In this document: one piece after another, positions 1-5,907 of the stretch | How the letters are laid out: each line of letters opens with the position of its first letter | How positions within the stretch are numbered: position 1 is the first letter of the stretch | The notes under the pieces: model-generated | The model's database searches: none | Told to the model about the DNA's origin: nothing | Seen by the model: only the letters and a program-made list of their open reading frames with translations | Position numbers and translations under genes: made by a program | Origin: Barnesiella sp. | GTDB lineage: Bacteria > Bacteroidota > Bacteroidia > Bacteroidales > Muribaculaceae | Direction of reading: 5' to 3' | Length of the DNA stretch: 8,009 bases | Assembly (NCBI GenBank): GCA_014801065.1 | Contig: JAAVEX010000011.1 | Location: 7,321 to 15,329 of the forward strand

Positions 1-730
1 TGGCATCGACAATCAGCAACTGCGCAACCAGCTCAGCCAGCTTCAGGGCCTCACCAACAGCGACCCGTTGGCCAAAGAACTCGTCAAGCAGCTTGGCAAT
101 CTCGACGGCACAGTGGCCGTGGGTATCGGCCTGAACAACAAAGAGCAGCTTGCCGATGCTATGGTCCATGGATTTCAGAATCTCGACATGACACTCGTAG
201 CGCAGATGGTGCCGGGCAAAGCAGCCGAGCTGAAAACCACCCTCACCAACCTCGCCTCGCTTAGCAGTGGCATCAAAATTGAGAATAATGGAAACGTCAC
301 CTCTCTGACTGACGGCAAATTGACATATCATCTCTTCACGGAAGGCAACAACTTCGTGATCAGCAAATCATCTTCTGTCAAAGAATCGGACAATAACATC
401 ATCCCGCTCATGAAGGACGCATCGTCGGCCATCGCCGTCAACGTCCCCTCGGTGTCAGCCCTGATAGGCGGCAACTCGAAGCTCGGCCTGGAAAGTTCGC
501 TCGTGTTTGAAGACAACAAGGTGACGTTCAAAGTCAACCTGACCGGAGTAGACAAGGACAATCTCTATTCCTCGCTGATGAGCCTCGGAGCTGAGATCCA
601 GTCATTCGCCAACTCGGTTTGGAGCTCAGCCTATAGCAACGACTACTATAACAGCTACAACAATTACGACGAATACGCAACAGTAGACTCTTTGTCGGAA
701 TATGCCTATGTCGACTCAATAGCATATTGA
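1..730 (+). CDS. DUF4836-like protein, C-terminal part (5' end outside window)
   Basis: The frame is open from base 2 to the TGA at 728-730, giving 242 residues; the true start lies upstream, so the TTG at 68 is not a start. The visible part is a soluble, beta-rich sequence with alternating hydrophobic residues and several 'NLDGTV'/'NLTGVDKDN' strand-turn segments. It resembles the C-terminal half of the DUF4836 family of Bacteroidetes proteins, usually about 500 residues and often lipoproteins; the signal peptide would lie outside the window and cannot be checked. The last 34 residues (bases 623-727) form a low-complexity tail rich in Tyr, Asn, Asp and Ser, with nine tyrosines. The gene is followed after 16 bp by an ABC ATPase and permease, so it probably belongs to their operon. 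Function is unknown. The family call comes from remembered resemblance, not from a search. Confidence 0.6.
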   Translation, partial: GIDNQQLRNQLSQLQGLTNSDPLAKELVKQLGNLDGTVAVGIGLNNKEQLADAMVHGFQNLDMTLVAQMVPGKAAELKTTLTNLASLSSGIKIENNGNVTSLTDGKLTYHLFTEGNNFVISKSSSVKESDNNIIPLMKDASSAIAVNVPSVSALIGGNSKLGLESSLVFEDNKVTFKVNLTGVDKDNLYSSLMSLGAEIQSFANSVWSSAYSNDYYNSYNNYDEYATVDSLSEYAYVDSIAY

Positions 731-746
731 AGTAAGCATCACCCTA

Positions 747-1406
747 ATGATCAATGAAATAAAACTCATCAACACACTTCCGGCCGTGTTTACAGGCATG
801 GAGAATGATCTCCCTGTAAGCGCGTCGGAAGTGTGGCTTCGTGAGGTAAGCTTCAGCCGTCCTGACTACTACATGGTCGAAGCCGAATCAGGCACCGGCA
901 AATCGAGCCTCTGCAGCTATATCTATGGCTCGCGCGGCGACTACAGCGGCACGATCTGCTTCGACGGACGCGACGTCAAGGAGCTCAGCGTGGCCGACTG
1001 GTGCCGGCTGCGCATGCGCGCGCTCGCCTATCTGCCCCAGGAGATGCAACTCTTTCCAGAGCTGACAGCCATGGAGAATATCGAGATAAAAAACCGCCTG
1101 ACCGGATGCAAGACCCGCCAATGGATCCAACAAGCGCTCGAACGCCTTGAAATAGGCAATAAGGCAGACTCCCCCGCCTGCAGACTTTCGGTGGGGCAGC
1201 AACAGCGCGTGGCGATCATCCGCTCGCTCTGTCAGCCGTTTGACTTCCTTCTGATCGACGAACCGGTGAGCCATCTCGACCAGCGAAACAACGCCATAGT
1301 GGCATCTCTGATCGACGACGAAGCGCGACGCTACGGCGCTTCTGTCATAGCCACCTCCGTAGGCAATAAAATCACCTTACCGATAACCTCCACACTCAAG
1401 CTATGA
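747..1406 (+). CDS. ABC transporter ATP-binding protein (FtsX-permease partner, Bacteroidetes type)
   Basis: A 219-residue nucleotide-binding subunit expected to hydrolyse ATP at the inner membrane and drive the permease encoded next to it. Visible motifs in order: Walker A A46-E-S-G-T-G-K52-S53 (Ala in place of the usual first Gly), Q-loop Gln98, signature L147-S-V-G-Q151 (LSGGQ variant), Walker B ending I170-D171-E172, and D-loop S175-H-L-D178. The position of the switch histidine ('THD' in MacB/LolD-type ATPases) reads A202-T-S204-V, so the histidine is absent. The N-terminus before the P-loop is unusual in sequence, but the length is normal for a compact LolD/MacB-like ATPase. The ATG at 747 has no clear Shine-Dalgarno sequence. 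The stop codon overlaps the start of the permease (ATGA, 1403-1406), which implies translational coupling. Substrate is unknown; lipoprotein or lipid handling and cell-envelope signalling are possibilities from related families only. Confidence 0.88.
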   Translation: MINEIKLINTLPAVFTGMENDLPVSASEVWLREVSFSRPDYYMVEAESGTGKSSLCSYIYGSRGDYSGTICFDGRDVKELSVADWCRLRMRALAYLPQEMQLFPELTAMENIEIKNRLTGCKTRQWIQQALERLEIGNKADSPACRLSVGQQQRVAIIRSLCQPFDFLLIDEPVSHLDQRNNAIVASLIDDEARRYGASVIATSVGNKITLPITSTLKL

Positions 1407-2617
1407 AACGCTCTATCGTATGGCGATTGCTCCGCCACAACATATCAGTAGGCCAACTCATAGGCTACGGTGTGGCCAACCTCGTCGGACTGGCCATAGT
1501 GATCAGCGCCCTGCAGCTCTACCGCGATGTGACCAACGTGTGGGAAGCGGAAGATTCCTTTATCTCGCGCGACTATATCATCATCTCGAAAAAGGTTGAA
1601 GGAGTAGCGCTCAACGGCAACAGCAATGAATTTACCGATGCTGAGATAGCCGACATCGAAGCACAACCCTGGATCCGCAAAACCGGGCGCTTCGCGGCCG
1701 CCGGATTCAACGTCGGAGCATCGCTCGATATCTGGGGGCGAGGAATGTCGACAGCACTCTTTCTCGAAGCTATCCCCGACGAGTTTTTCGATGTTAAGCC
1801 TCGCGGATGGCAGTGGCAGCCCACTCCCGAGCCCGACGGCAGCCTGCCCGAAGTGCCGATAGTGATCAGCAAGGACTATCTGACGCTCTACAACTTCGGC
1901 TTCGCATCATCGCGCGGCTATCCCCAAATCTCCGAAGCCACAATCGGCCAGCTCCCGCTCAAACTATCGATCAGCGGCAACGGACGGCAGATGACTCTGC
2001 AAGGCCGAATCGTAGGATTCTCGTCGAGACTCAACACATTTGCCGTGCCCGAAACATTTCTCGAATGGGCCAACAAAGAGCTTGCCGGTGACTCCCGTGC
2101 CAATCCCTCGCGCCTGATCCTTGAAGTGAACACCCCCGGCGATCCCGCCATATCACGCTACCTGGCCGATCACGGCTATGAAAGCGCCGGCGACAAGGCC
2201 GACAACGGTCGAGCCGCCTATTTCCTGTCGATCATCACGGCTATAGTGGTCAGCGTAGGGGTAGTGATCAGTCTGCTCGCATTCTTCATCCTGCTGCTGA
2301 GCATCCATCTTCTGCTGCAGAAAAACCGCCAGACCATCCACAAACTCATGATGCTCGGATACTCTCCCGGCGCAGTTTCACGCCACTACTATATGATAGT
2401 AGGGATGGTCAACGGAGCCGTGCTCATCGGAGCATGGATACTGATGCTTGTAGCCCGCCATCTATGGACGGAACCGCTCAAGGAGATTGGAGTGGAAGGC
2501 AGTTCGCCCTGGATAGCGATGCTCGTGGGCCTCGCCATCATCGGCCTGATCACAGCCGGCAATCTGATCGCCATAGCGCGCAACGTCGGGCGCAACTTCC
2601 CCAGTCCACGCCGATGA
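1403..2617 (+). CDS. FtsX-like ABC transporter permease
   Basis: A 404-residue inner-membrane protein with the MacB/LolC/FtsX layout: one N-terminal transmembrane segment (about residues 18-40), a large periplasmic domain (about 41-270), then three transmembrane segments (about 273-306, 330-352 and 370-394). The cytoplasmic loop after the second segment, around 'RQTIHKLMMLGYSPGAVSRHYY' in two parts (309-320 and 321-330), corresponds to the FtsX-family coupling region that contacts the ATPase. The protein ends in a short basic tail. Its start overlaps the ATPase stop by four bases, so the two are made together and should form one transporter. With four predicted segments, MacB-type mechanotransmission (moving a periplasmic partner rather than passing substrate through the membrane) is the likely mode; this is inferred from the family. 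No outer-membrane or periplasmic adaptor is visible downstream; a partner could be the upstream DUF4836-like protein. Confidence 0.85.
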   Translation: MKRSIVWRLLRHNISVGQLIGYGVANLVGLAIVISALQLYRDVTNVWEAEDSFISRDYIIISKKVEGVALNGNSNEFTDAEIADIEAQPWIRKTGRFAAAGFNVGASLDIWGRGMSTALFLEAIPDEFFDVKPRGWQWQPTPEPDGSLPEVPIVISKDYLTLYNFGFASSRGYPQISEATIGQLPLKLSISGNGRQMTLQGRIVGFSSRLNTFAVPETFLEWANKELAGDSRANPSRLILEVNTPGDPAISRYLADHGYESAGDKADNGRAAYFLSIITAIVVSVGVVISLLAFFILLLSIHLLLQKNRQTIHKLMMLGYSPGAVSRHYYMIVGMVNGAVLIGAWILMLVARHLWTEPLKEIGVEGSSPWIAMLVGLAIIGLITAGNLIAIARNVGRNFPSPRR

Positions 2618-2669
2618 AAACTTCCCTGCCGGCTAAAGCGTTTCTATATTATACATCAAGCAACCAAAC

Positions 2670-3896
2670 ATGAAAGATCTGATAATAGACAAGGAGTTGT
2701 CCGAACGGGCGGTGCTCGTAGGACTGATCACACCCTCGCAGAGCGAGGCCAAGGCCAATGAGTATCTCGACGAGCTGGCCTTTCTGGCCGACACCGCGGG
2801 AGCCGTGACCGAAGGACGCTTTCTGCAGCGCCTCAGCTATCCGGACTCACGCACATTCGTGGGAAAAGGAAAACTTCAGGAAATCAAACAGTTTGTGGAA
2901 GCCAACGAGATCGGTATGGCGATATTCGATGACGATCTGACCTCCAAACAGGTGGCCAACATAGAGCGCGAACTGCAGATCAAGATCCTCGACCGCACCA
3001 GCCTCATCCTCGATATCTTTGCCAAACGCGCTCAGACTGCCAACGCTAAAACCCAGGTGGAGCTCGCTCAATATCAGTATCTTCTCCCCCGACTCACTCG
3101 AATGTGGACCCACCTCGAACGTCAGCGAGGCGGCATCGGCATGCGCGGACCGGGCGAAACGCAGATCGAAACCGACCGCCGAATCATTCTCGACAAGATA
3201 GCCCGACTGAAAAACGAGCTCAAAGATATCGACCGACAGAAATCGATTCAGCGTAAAAATCGCGGAAAACTGACCCGAGTGGCTCTTGTGGGCTACACCA
3301 ACGTGGGCAAGTCTACACTCATGAACCTCCTGAGCAAGAGCGAAGTATTTGCCGAAAACAAACTATTCGCAACACTCGACACCACCGTGAGAAAGGTGAT
3401 CATCGACAATCTGCCATTCCTGCTCACAGACACCGTTGGGTTTATCCGCAAACTTCCCACCCACCTCGTTGAATCATTCAAATCAACGCTCGATGAAGTA
3501 CGCGATGCCGACATACTTGTCCACGTGGTTGACATATCCCACCCCAATTTCGAAGAACAGATCGAAGTGGTCAATCGCACTCTCAACGAAGTGTGTGGTG
3601 GCAGCGAAAAGCCGATGATTATGGTGTTTAACAAAATCGATGCCTTCACTTATACTCCTAAAGATGCCGACGATCTGACTCCGCGCACACGCGAAAACAT
3701 TTCGCTCGAGGAACTGAAAGAAACATGGATGAGCCGTATGGGCGACAACGCCGTATTCATTTCCGCCCGCACAGGCAAAAACATCGACGAGCTCAAGCAT
3801 CTTCTTTATGAGAAAGCCAAGCAGATCCATCTCACCCGCTTCCCCTACAATGATTTCCTGTTCCAGAAATATGACGAATCGGACTTTTCCGACTGA
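2670..3896 (+). CDS. hflX: GTPase HflX, ribosome-associated
   Basis: A 408-residue GTPase of the HflX family, whose members bind the 50S subunit and split stalled or stressed ribosomes. The N-terminal HflX domain (about 1-200) includes the glycine-rich segment 'GGIGMRGPGETQIETDRR' (154-171) preceded by a helical stretch. The G domain shows G1 G208-Y-T-N-V-G-K-S-T216, G2 near T235-T239 ('TLDTT'), G3 D254-T-V-G257, G4 N321-K-I-D324 and G5 S365-A-R367, all intact. About 40 residues, acidic and helical, lie between G4 and G5, longer than in the E. coli protein; I recall this as usual for Bacteroidetes HflX. The C-terminal tail after G5 is short (about 40 residues). The ATG at 2670 is preceded by 'CAACCAAAC', with no Shine-Dalgarno match. 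It lies 52 bp after the permease; I see no promoter or terminator in the gap, so read-through is possible. Confidence 0.96.
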   Translation: MKDLIIDKELSERAVLVGLITPSQSEAKANEYLDELAFLADTAGAVTEGRFLQRLSYPDSRTFVGKGKLQEIKQFVEANEIGMAIFDDDLTSKQVANIERELQIKILDRTSLILDIFAKRAQTANAKTQVELAQYQYLLPRLTRMWTHLERQRGGIGMRGPGETQIETDRRIILDKIARLKNELKDIDRQKSIQRKNRGKLTRVALVGYTNVGKSTLMNLLSKSEVFAENKLFATLDTTVRKVIIDNLPFLLTDTVGFIRKLPTHLVESFKSTLDEVRDADILVHVVDISHPNFEEQIEVVNRTLNEVCGGSEKPMIMVFNKIDAFTYTPKDADDLTPRTRENISLEELKETWMSRMGDNAVFISARTGKNIDELKHLLYEKAKQIHLTRFPYNDFLFQKYDESDFSD

Positions 3897-3979
3897 TACA
3901 TTGTGGCGCAAACTTGATTCAGCCGATAATCATGCAGGTTGAGACATCGAGAAACGACAAAAAATTGGACTAACCTGGA

Positions 3980-3995
3980 TCACAATTTATTGTGA
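3980..3995. promoter_or_regulatory. 16-bp palindrome, candidate operator for the small membrane protein gene
   Basis: TCACAAT-TT-ATTGTGA has two perfect 7-bp arms around a 2-bp centre. It ends 9 bp before the -7 box at 4005-4012 and so covers the place where the -33 element should be, where no good TTTG is seen. That position suits either an activator replacing the -33 contact or a repressor. The half-sites are the CRP half-site words but in the reverse order (TCACA...TGTGA), so it is not a standard CRP site. The upstream part of the gap (3897-3979) shows no convincing terminator for hflX or other signal. Confidence 0.5.
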
Positions 3996-4004
3996 GTTAA
4001 TGGT

Positions 4005-4012
4005 TAAATTTG
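4005..4012 (+). promoter_or_regulatory. Bacteroidetes-type -7 box (TAAATTTG)
   Basis: TAAATTTG matches TAnnTTTG exactly and would start transcription near 4017-4020, giving a leader of about 60 nt for the gene at 4077. No matching TTTG is found 19-21 nt upstream; the 16-bp palindrome lies there instead. The leader is AT-rich, without a Shine-Dalgarno sequence, as is common in Bacteroidetes. Confidence 0.55.
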
Positions 4013-4076
4013 CACCAAAGCCTATGGCAATCCCTTGACTATATAATAAATATAAACCATTAAATTATCAACATTT

Positions 4077-4343
4077 ATGTCTGAATCTGAAGCAAATGTA
4101 AAAAAAGAAAACAAGCTTATCCGCTTTTTTGTGTCGTTAATCTGGCTTGTTCTCTCCATTGGAGTTGACATTTTTGCAATTTTCTCCAAAGCATTACTTG
4201 TAGGAGCCATTGCAGAATTCGCATTTTTCATCATCACATTCTGCATTCCCTATCTTCGTAAAAAAGGATCATACACCCGCTGGTTTGGATGGCTTGCTCT
4301 CTTGCAGGGATGTTGGCTGATCTACCTTATGACCCAAGGTTGA
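4077..4343 (+). CDS. Small integral membrane protein of unknown function
   Basis: An 88-residue protein I do not recognise. A charged, Lys/Glu-rich N-terminus (1-14) is followed by three hydrophobic stretches: about 15-36, 38-60 and 66-86. Basic clusters (KK at 9-10, RKK after 60, R at 68) would hold the loops on the cytoplasmic side under the positive-inside rule, although the exact topology is uncertain. Two conspicuous Trp-containing segments lie in the third stretch. The gene is about 40% GC by hand count, clearly lower than the flanking genes at 50% or more. Hydrophobic codons explain part of that; recent acquisition is another possibility. It is a single-gene unit with its own -7 box and palindrome upstream and a strong hairpin 22 bp downstream of the stop, which supports it as a real, separately regulated gene. 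No function can be assigned. Confidence 0.75.
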   Translation: MSESEANVKKENKLIRFFVSLIWLVLSIGVDIFAIFSKALLVGAIAEFAFFIITFCIPYLRKKGSYTRWFGWLALLQGCWLIYLMTQG

Positions 4344-4365
4344 AAATTAAAAATATAATTTCGGG

Positions 4366-4404
4366 AGGGGCTGTGTCACAATGTAAATTTGGCACAGCCC
4401 CTTT
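4366..4404 (+). terminator. GC-rich hairpin, likely terminator of the small membrane protein gene
   Basis: AGGGGCTGTG (4366-4375) pairs perfectly with CACAGCCCCT (4393-4402). Three further pairs inside (4376-4378 with 4390-4392, one of them U-G) leave an 11-nt loop. It begins 22 bp after the stop at 4343. The T-run after it is short (TTT, then AA), so termination may be imperfect, or it may act as a 3' stabiliser. Confidence 0.65.
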
Positions 4405-4471
4405 AAGGAACTGTTTAAATTTATGTACAAATGATTTTGAGGATTTCACATAAATTTAAATAGTTTCTTAG
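4403..4471 (+). repeat. Long AT-rich inverted repeat (23-bp stem, 21-nt loop)
   Basis: Bases 4404-4426 pair with 4448-4470 over 23 contiguous positions; 21 are Watson-Crick and two (4408-4466 and 4413-4461) are G-T. The outermost position 4403-4471 is also T-G. A small inner stem (4429-4432 with 4443-4446) is possible within the loop. The core arm word TTTAAATTTATGT is repeated inverted. No flanking target duplication is visible. It directly abuts the preceding hairpin. It could be a dispersed intergenic palindrome, a remnant of a small non-autonomous element, or part of a 3' processing structure; I cannot decide between these without the rest of the genome. Confidence 0.6.
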
Positions 4472-4478
4472 TGTATTG

Positions 4479-4498
4479 AAAAATGGACCCGATGGGTC
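4479..4498 (-). terminator. Short terminator for the glycosyltransferase gene
   Basis: Read on the minus strand, GACCC-ATC-GGGTC (4494-4498 with 4486-4490) is followed by CA and then TTTTT (4479-4483). It lies 34 bp past the glycosyltransferase stop. The stem has only five pairs, and a second GACCC copy just upstream on the minus strand (4503-4507) could compete, so strength is uncertain. Confidence 0.45.
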
Positions 4499-4531
4499 AA
4501 TGTGGGTCACTTCAGCGATTTTTTGGGATAT

Positions 4532-5725
4532 TCAATAGACGGCTTTGATGAGGCGATCGTAGTAGGATTTCGGTGAAAATTCATCGAGGGCGCCGCGCTG
4601 AATGGCCTTACGGTCGAAGCTGTGGGTCCATGCCGATTCAATAGCCTGCATGAGCGATTGCGCATCACCGCTCTTGAACGTAATGCCACGCTCAGGCGTG
4701 ATCAGCTCCGGTATGCCACCGATCTCGGCGCCAACCACCGGAGTGCCCGCACAAAACGATTCGATCACACCCAAAGGATTGTTTTCATAACATTCCGACG
4801 GCATCACCGAAAAGCGCGCATCAGCAAGAAGCTGCCCCACCTGCTGCGGGTCGACCTGACCTAAAAACTCAATATTGACCGCATCGCTATATTGCGATCG
4901 CAATTGCTCGCCAAGAGGCCCGTCGCCGGCCACCTTCAGCTTATAGGGCAAGCGCGAAGCAGCCTCCAGCAGCGTAGCCACGCCCTTTTCCTGCGACAGT
5001 CGGCCCACATAGCAATAATAGTCTGCCGAAGCCTTCGACGGATCGATCTCAGCATAGCGCTCTATCATTTCAGGGGCCATGAAATTACACATCGTCAGCA
5101 GTTTATCTTCCGCAAATCCGCCCTTGCGCATCTTGCCGGCCATGAATCCGCTTGGGCATATAAAGGCGTCAGTAGATGATTCCAGGCGGCGACGATTCCA
5201 TTTTCGAGCCTCAAGCCAGCCTACCACACTCGCAGCAAGCGAACCTTTCATGCAGCGATTACGAACCACATTAAACTTACCGTCGAAACACAGCTCGCAA
5301 GGCACACCGTCACGCGTGCATGAATAGGCCGGACACAGCAACTTATAGTCATGGAGCGTCCACACCACTTTAGCTCCCGCACGATGAGCCATCGAAGCAA
5401 CCACCGGCGAGAGATAGCTATGGATATTATTGAGATGGACCACATCGGGCCGGAAATCCTTCAGCATCCGCGCAAACTGCTTGCGCACATCCCCATGGCC
5501 GAGAGTGCGGCCCACTGCATTAAGTTTTGCTTTCACACCGCCGCCGAAGCTCACCTGCGACGGCCAGTAGCCGCTCCACGACGACTCTATATTTTCGGGA
5601 TATGTCATGGCAAACACAGCCACTTCATGACCCTGCGATCGCAACAAGTTTTCGAGATTAAGAGCATATATGCAATCGCCTCCACGGCGATAGTAGAATT
5701 TCGTGACTATAAGAATCTTTTTCAT
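4532..5725 (-). CDS. Glycosyltransferase family 4 (GT-B fold)
   Basis: A 397-residue cytoplasmic or membrane-peripheral sugar transferase of the GT4 type; retaining transfer from a nucleotide sugar is expected from the family. The N-terminal Rossmann domain starts 'KKILIVTKFYYRRGG', with the glycine-rich RRGG loop at 13-16 and the conserved T123-L-H-D-Y127. A cluster of cysteines follows (131, 136, 143, 146, 158), like the CP..C..C..C insert seen in some GT4 proteins that may bind a metal. The C-terminal domain has G241-R-L-S-Q-E-K-G248 for phosphate contacts, and the E-x7-E motif at E314 and E322 with 'NPLG' between. Hydrophobicity is low, with no transmembrane segment. The acceptor cannot be told; capsule, exopolysaccharide or lipopolysaccharide are usual for this family, but no other glycan genes are visible nearby. 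The ATG at 5725 fits the family's N-terminus, with no alternative start nearby. Confidence 0.9.
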   Translation of the reverse strand: MKKILIVTKFYYRRGGDCIYALNLENLLRSQGHEVAVFAMTYPENIESSWSGYWPSQVSFGGGVKAKLNAVGRTLGHGDVRKQFARMLKDFRPDVVHLNNIHSYLSPVVASMAHRAGAKVVWTLHDYKLLCPAYSCTRDGVPCELCFDGKFNVVRNRCMKGSLAASVVGWLEARKWNRRRLESSTDAFICPSGFMAGKMRKGGFAEDKLLTMCNFMAPEMIERYAEIDPSKASADYYCYVGRLSQEKGVATLLEAASRLPYKLKVAGDGPLGEQLRSQYSDAVNIEFLGQVDPQQVGQLLADARFSVMPSECYENNPLGVIESFCAGTPVVGAEIGGIPELITPERGITFKSGDAQSLMQAIESAWTHSFDRKAIQRGALDEFSPKSYYDRLIKAVY

Positions 5726-5732
5726 GATACTG

Positions 5733-5763
5733 CAAAGATAAGTGTTTTATCCGTCATTGCAAA
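5733..5763 (-). promoter_or_regulatory. Bacteroidetes-type promoter of the glycosyltransferase gene
   Basis: On the minus strand, TTTG (5760-5763), 19 nt, then TATCTTTG (5733-5740) matches the Bacteroidetes primary sigma consensus TTTG-N19-21-TAnnTTTG at every fixed position. Only 7 nt (CAGTATC) separate the -7 box from the ATG at 5725, so the transcript should be leaderless or have a leader of a few bases. Confidence 0.72.
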
Positions 5764-5767
5764 GAGC

Positions 5768-5779
5768 CGCAAGCTTGCG
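5768..5779. promoter_or_regulatory. 12-bp perfect palindrome between divergent promoters
   Basis: CGCAAGCTTGCG is perfectly self-complementary. It lies 4 bp upstream of the minus-strand -33 element and about 30 bp upstream of the plus-strand -33 element. It could be an operator for one or both of the divergent genes, but a 12-bp palindrome alone is weak evidence. Confidence 0.3.
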
Positions 5780-5810
5780 CCCGGCCAAATTGCCGAAATA
5801 TCATAAAATA

Positions 5811-5842
5811 TTTGTAAGGGTCAAATGAATGGATTATATTTG
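5811..5842 (+). promoter_or_regulatory. Bacteroidetes-type promoter of glgB
   Basis: TTTG (5811-5814), 20 nt, then TATATTTG (5835-5842) matches TTTG-N19-21-TAnnTTTG fully. Transcription should begin near 5847-5850, giving a leader of about 60 nt before the ATG at 5908. The leader contains the 10-bp palindrome GGTTTAAACC (5869-5878) and no Shine-Dalgarno sequence. Confidence 0.75.
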
Positions 5843-5907
5843 TGGTAAACTCTCCGATTATTAAAATTGGTTTAAACCCAAATACTCTCTTAAACTGACC
5901 TCACACC

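Noticed and set aside
68..70. TTG as a possible start of the first gene
   Set aside because: The frame stays open upstream to the window edge and the upstream residues continue the same kind of sequence, so the gene simply begins outside the window.
888..1274. Minus-strand open frame opposite the ABC ATPase
   Set aside because: It is a shadow of the ATPase coding frame, with no recognisable product or promoter.
3935..3977. CAGGTT...AACCTG as a terminator hairpin for hflX
   Set aside because: The 6-bp arms are separated by about 31 nt and no T-run follows, so it is indistinguishable from chance.
3980..3995. Palindrome as a CRP or FNR site
   Set aside because: The half-site order is reversed relative to CRP (TGTGA-N6-TCACA) and it does not match TTGAT-N4-ATCAA; it is kept only as an unnamed palindrome.
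4036..4052. TTGACT and TATAAT words as a sigma-70 style promoter
   Set aside because: They are almost adjacent rather than 16-18 nt apart, and this lineage uses TTTG/TAnnTTTG promoters; the exact -7 box at 4005 is the better call.
4403..4471. Inverted repeat as a complete transposable element
   Set aside because: At 69 bp it carries no gene, and no target-site duplication is visible on its flanks.
4892..5806. Plus-strand open frames opposite the glycosyltransferase (4892-5179, 5351-5806)
   Set aside because: They are antisense to a clear GT4 gene with intact motifs, and their basic, His/Arg-rich translations are typical of shadow frames.
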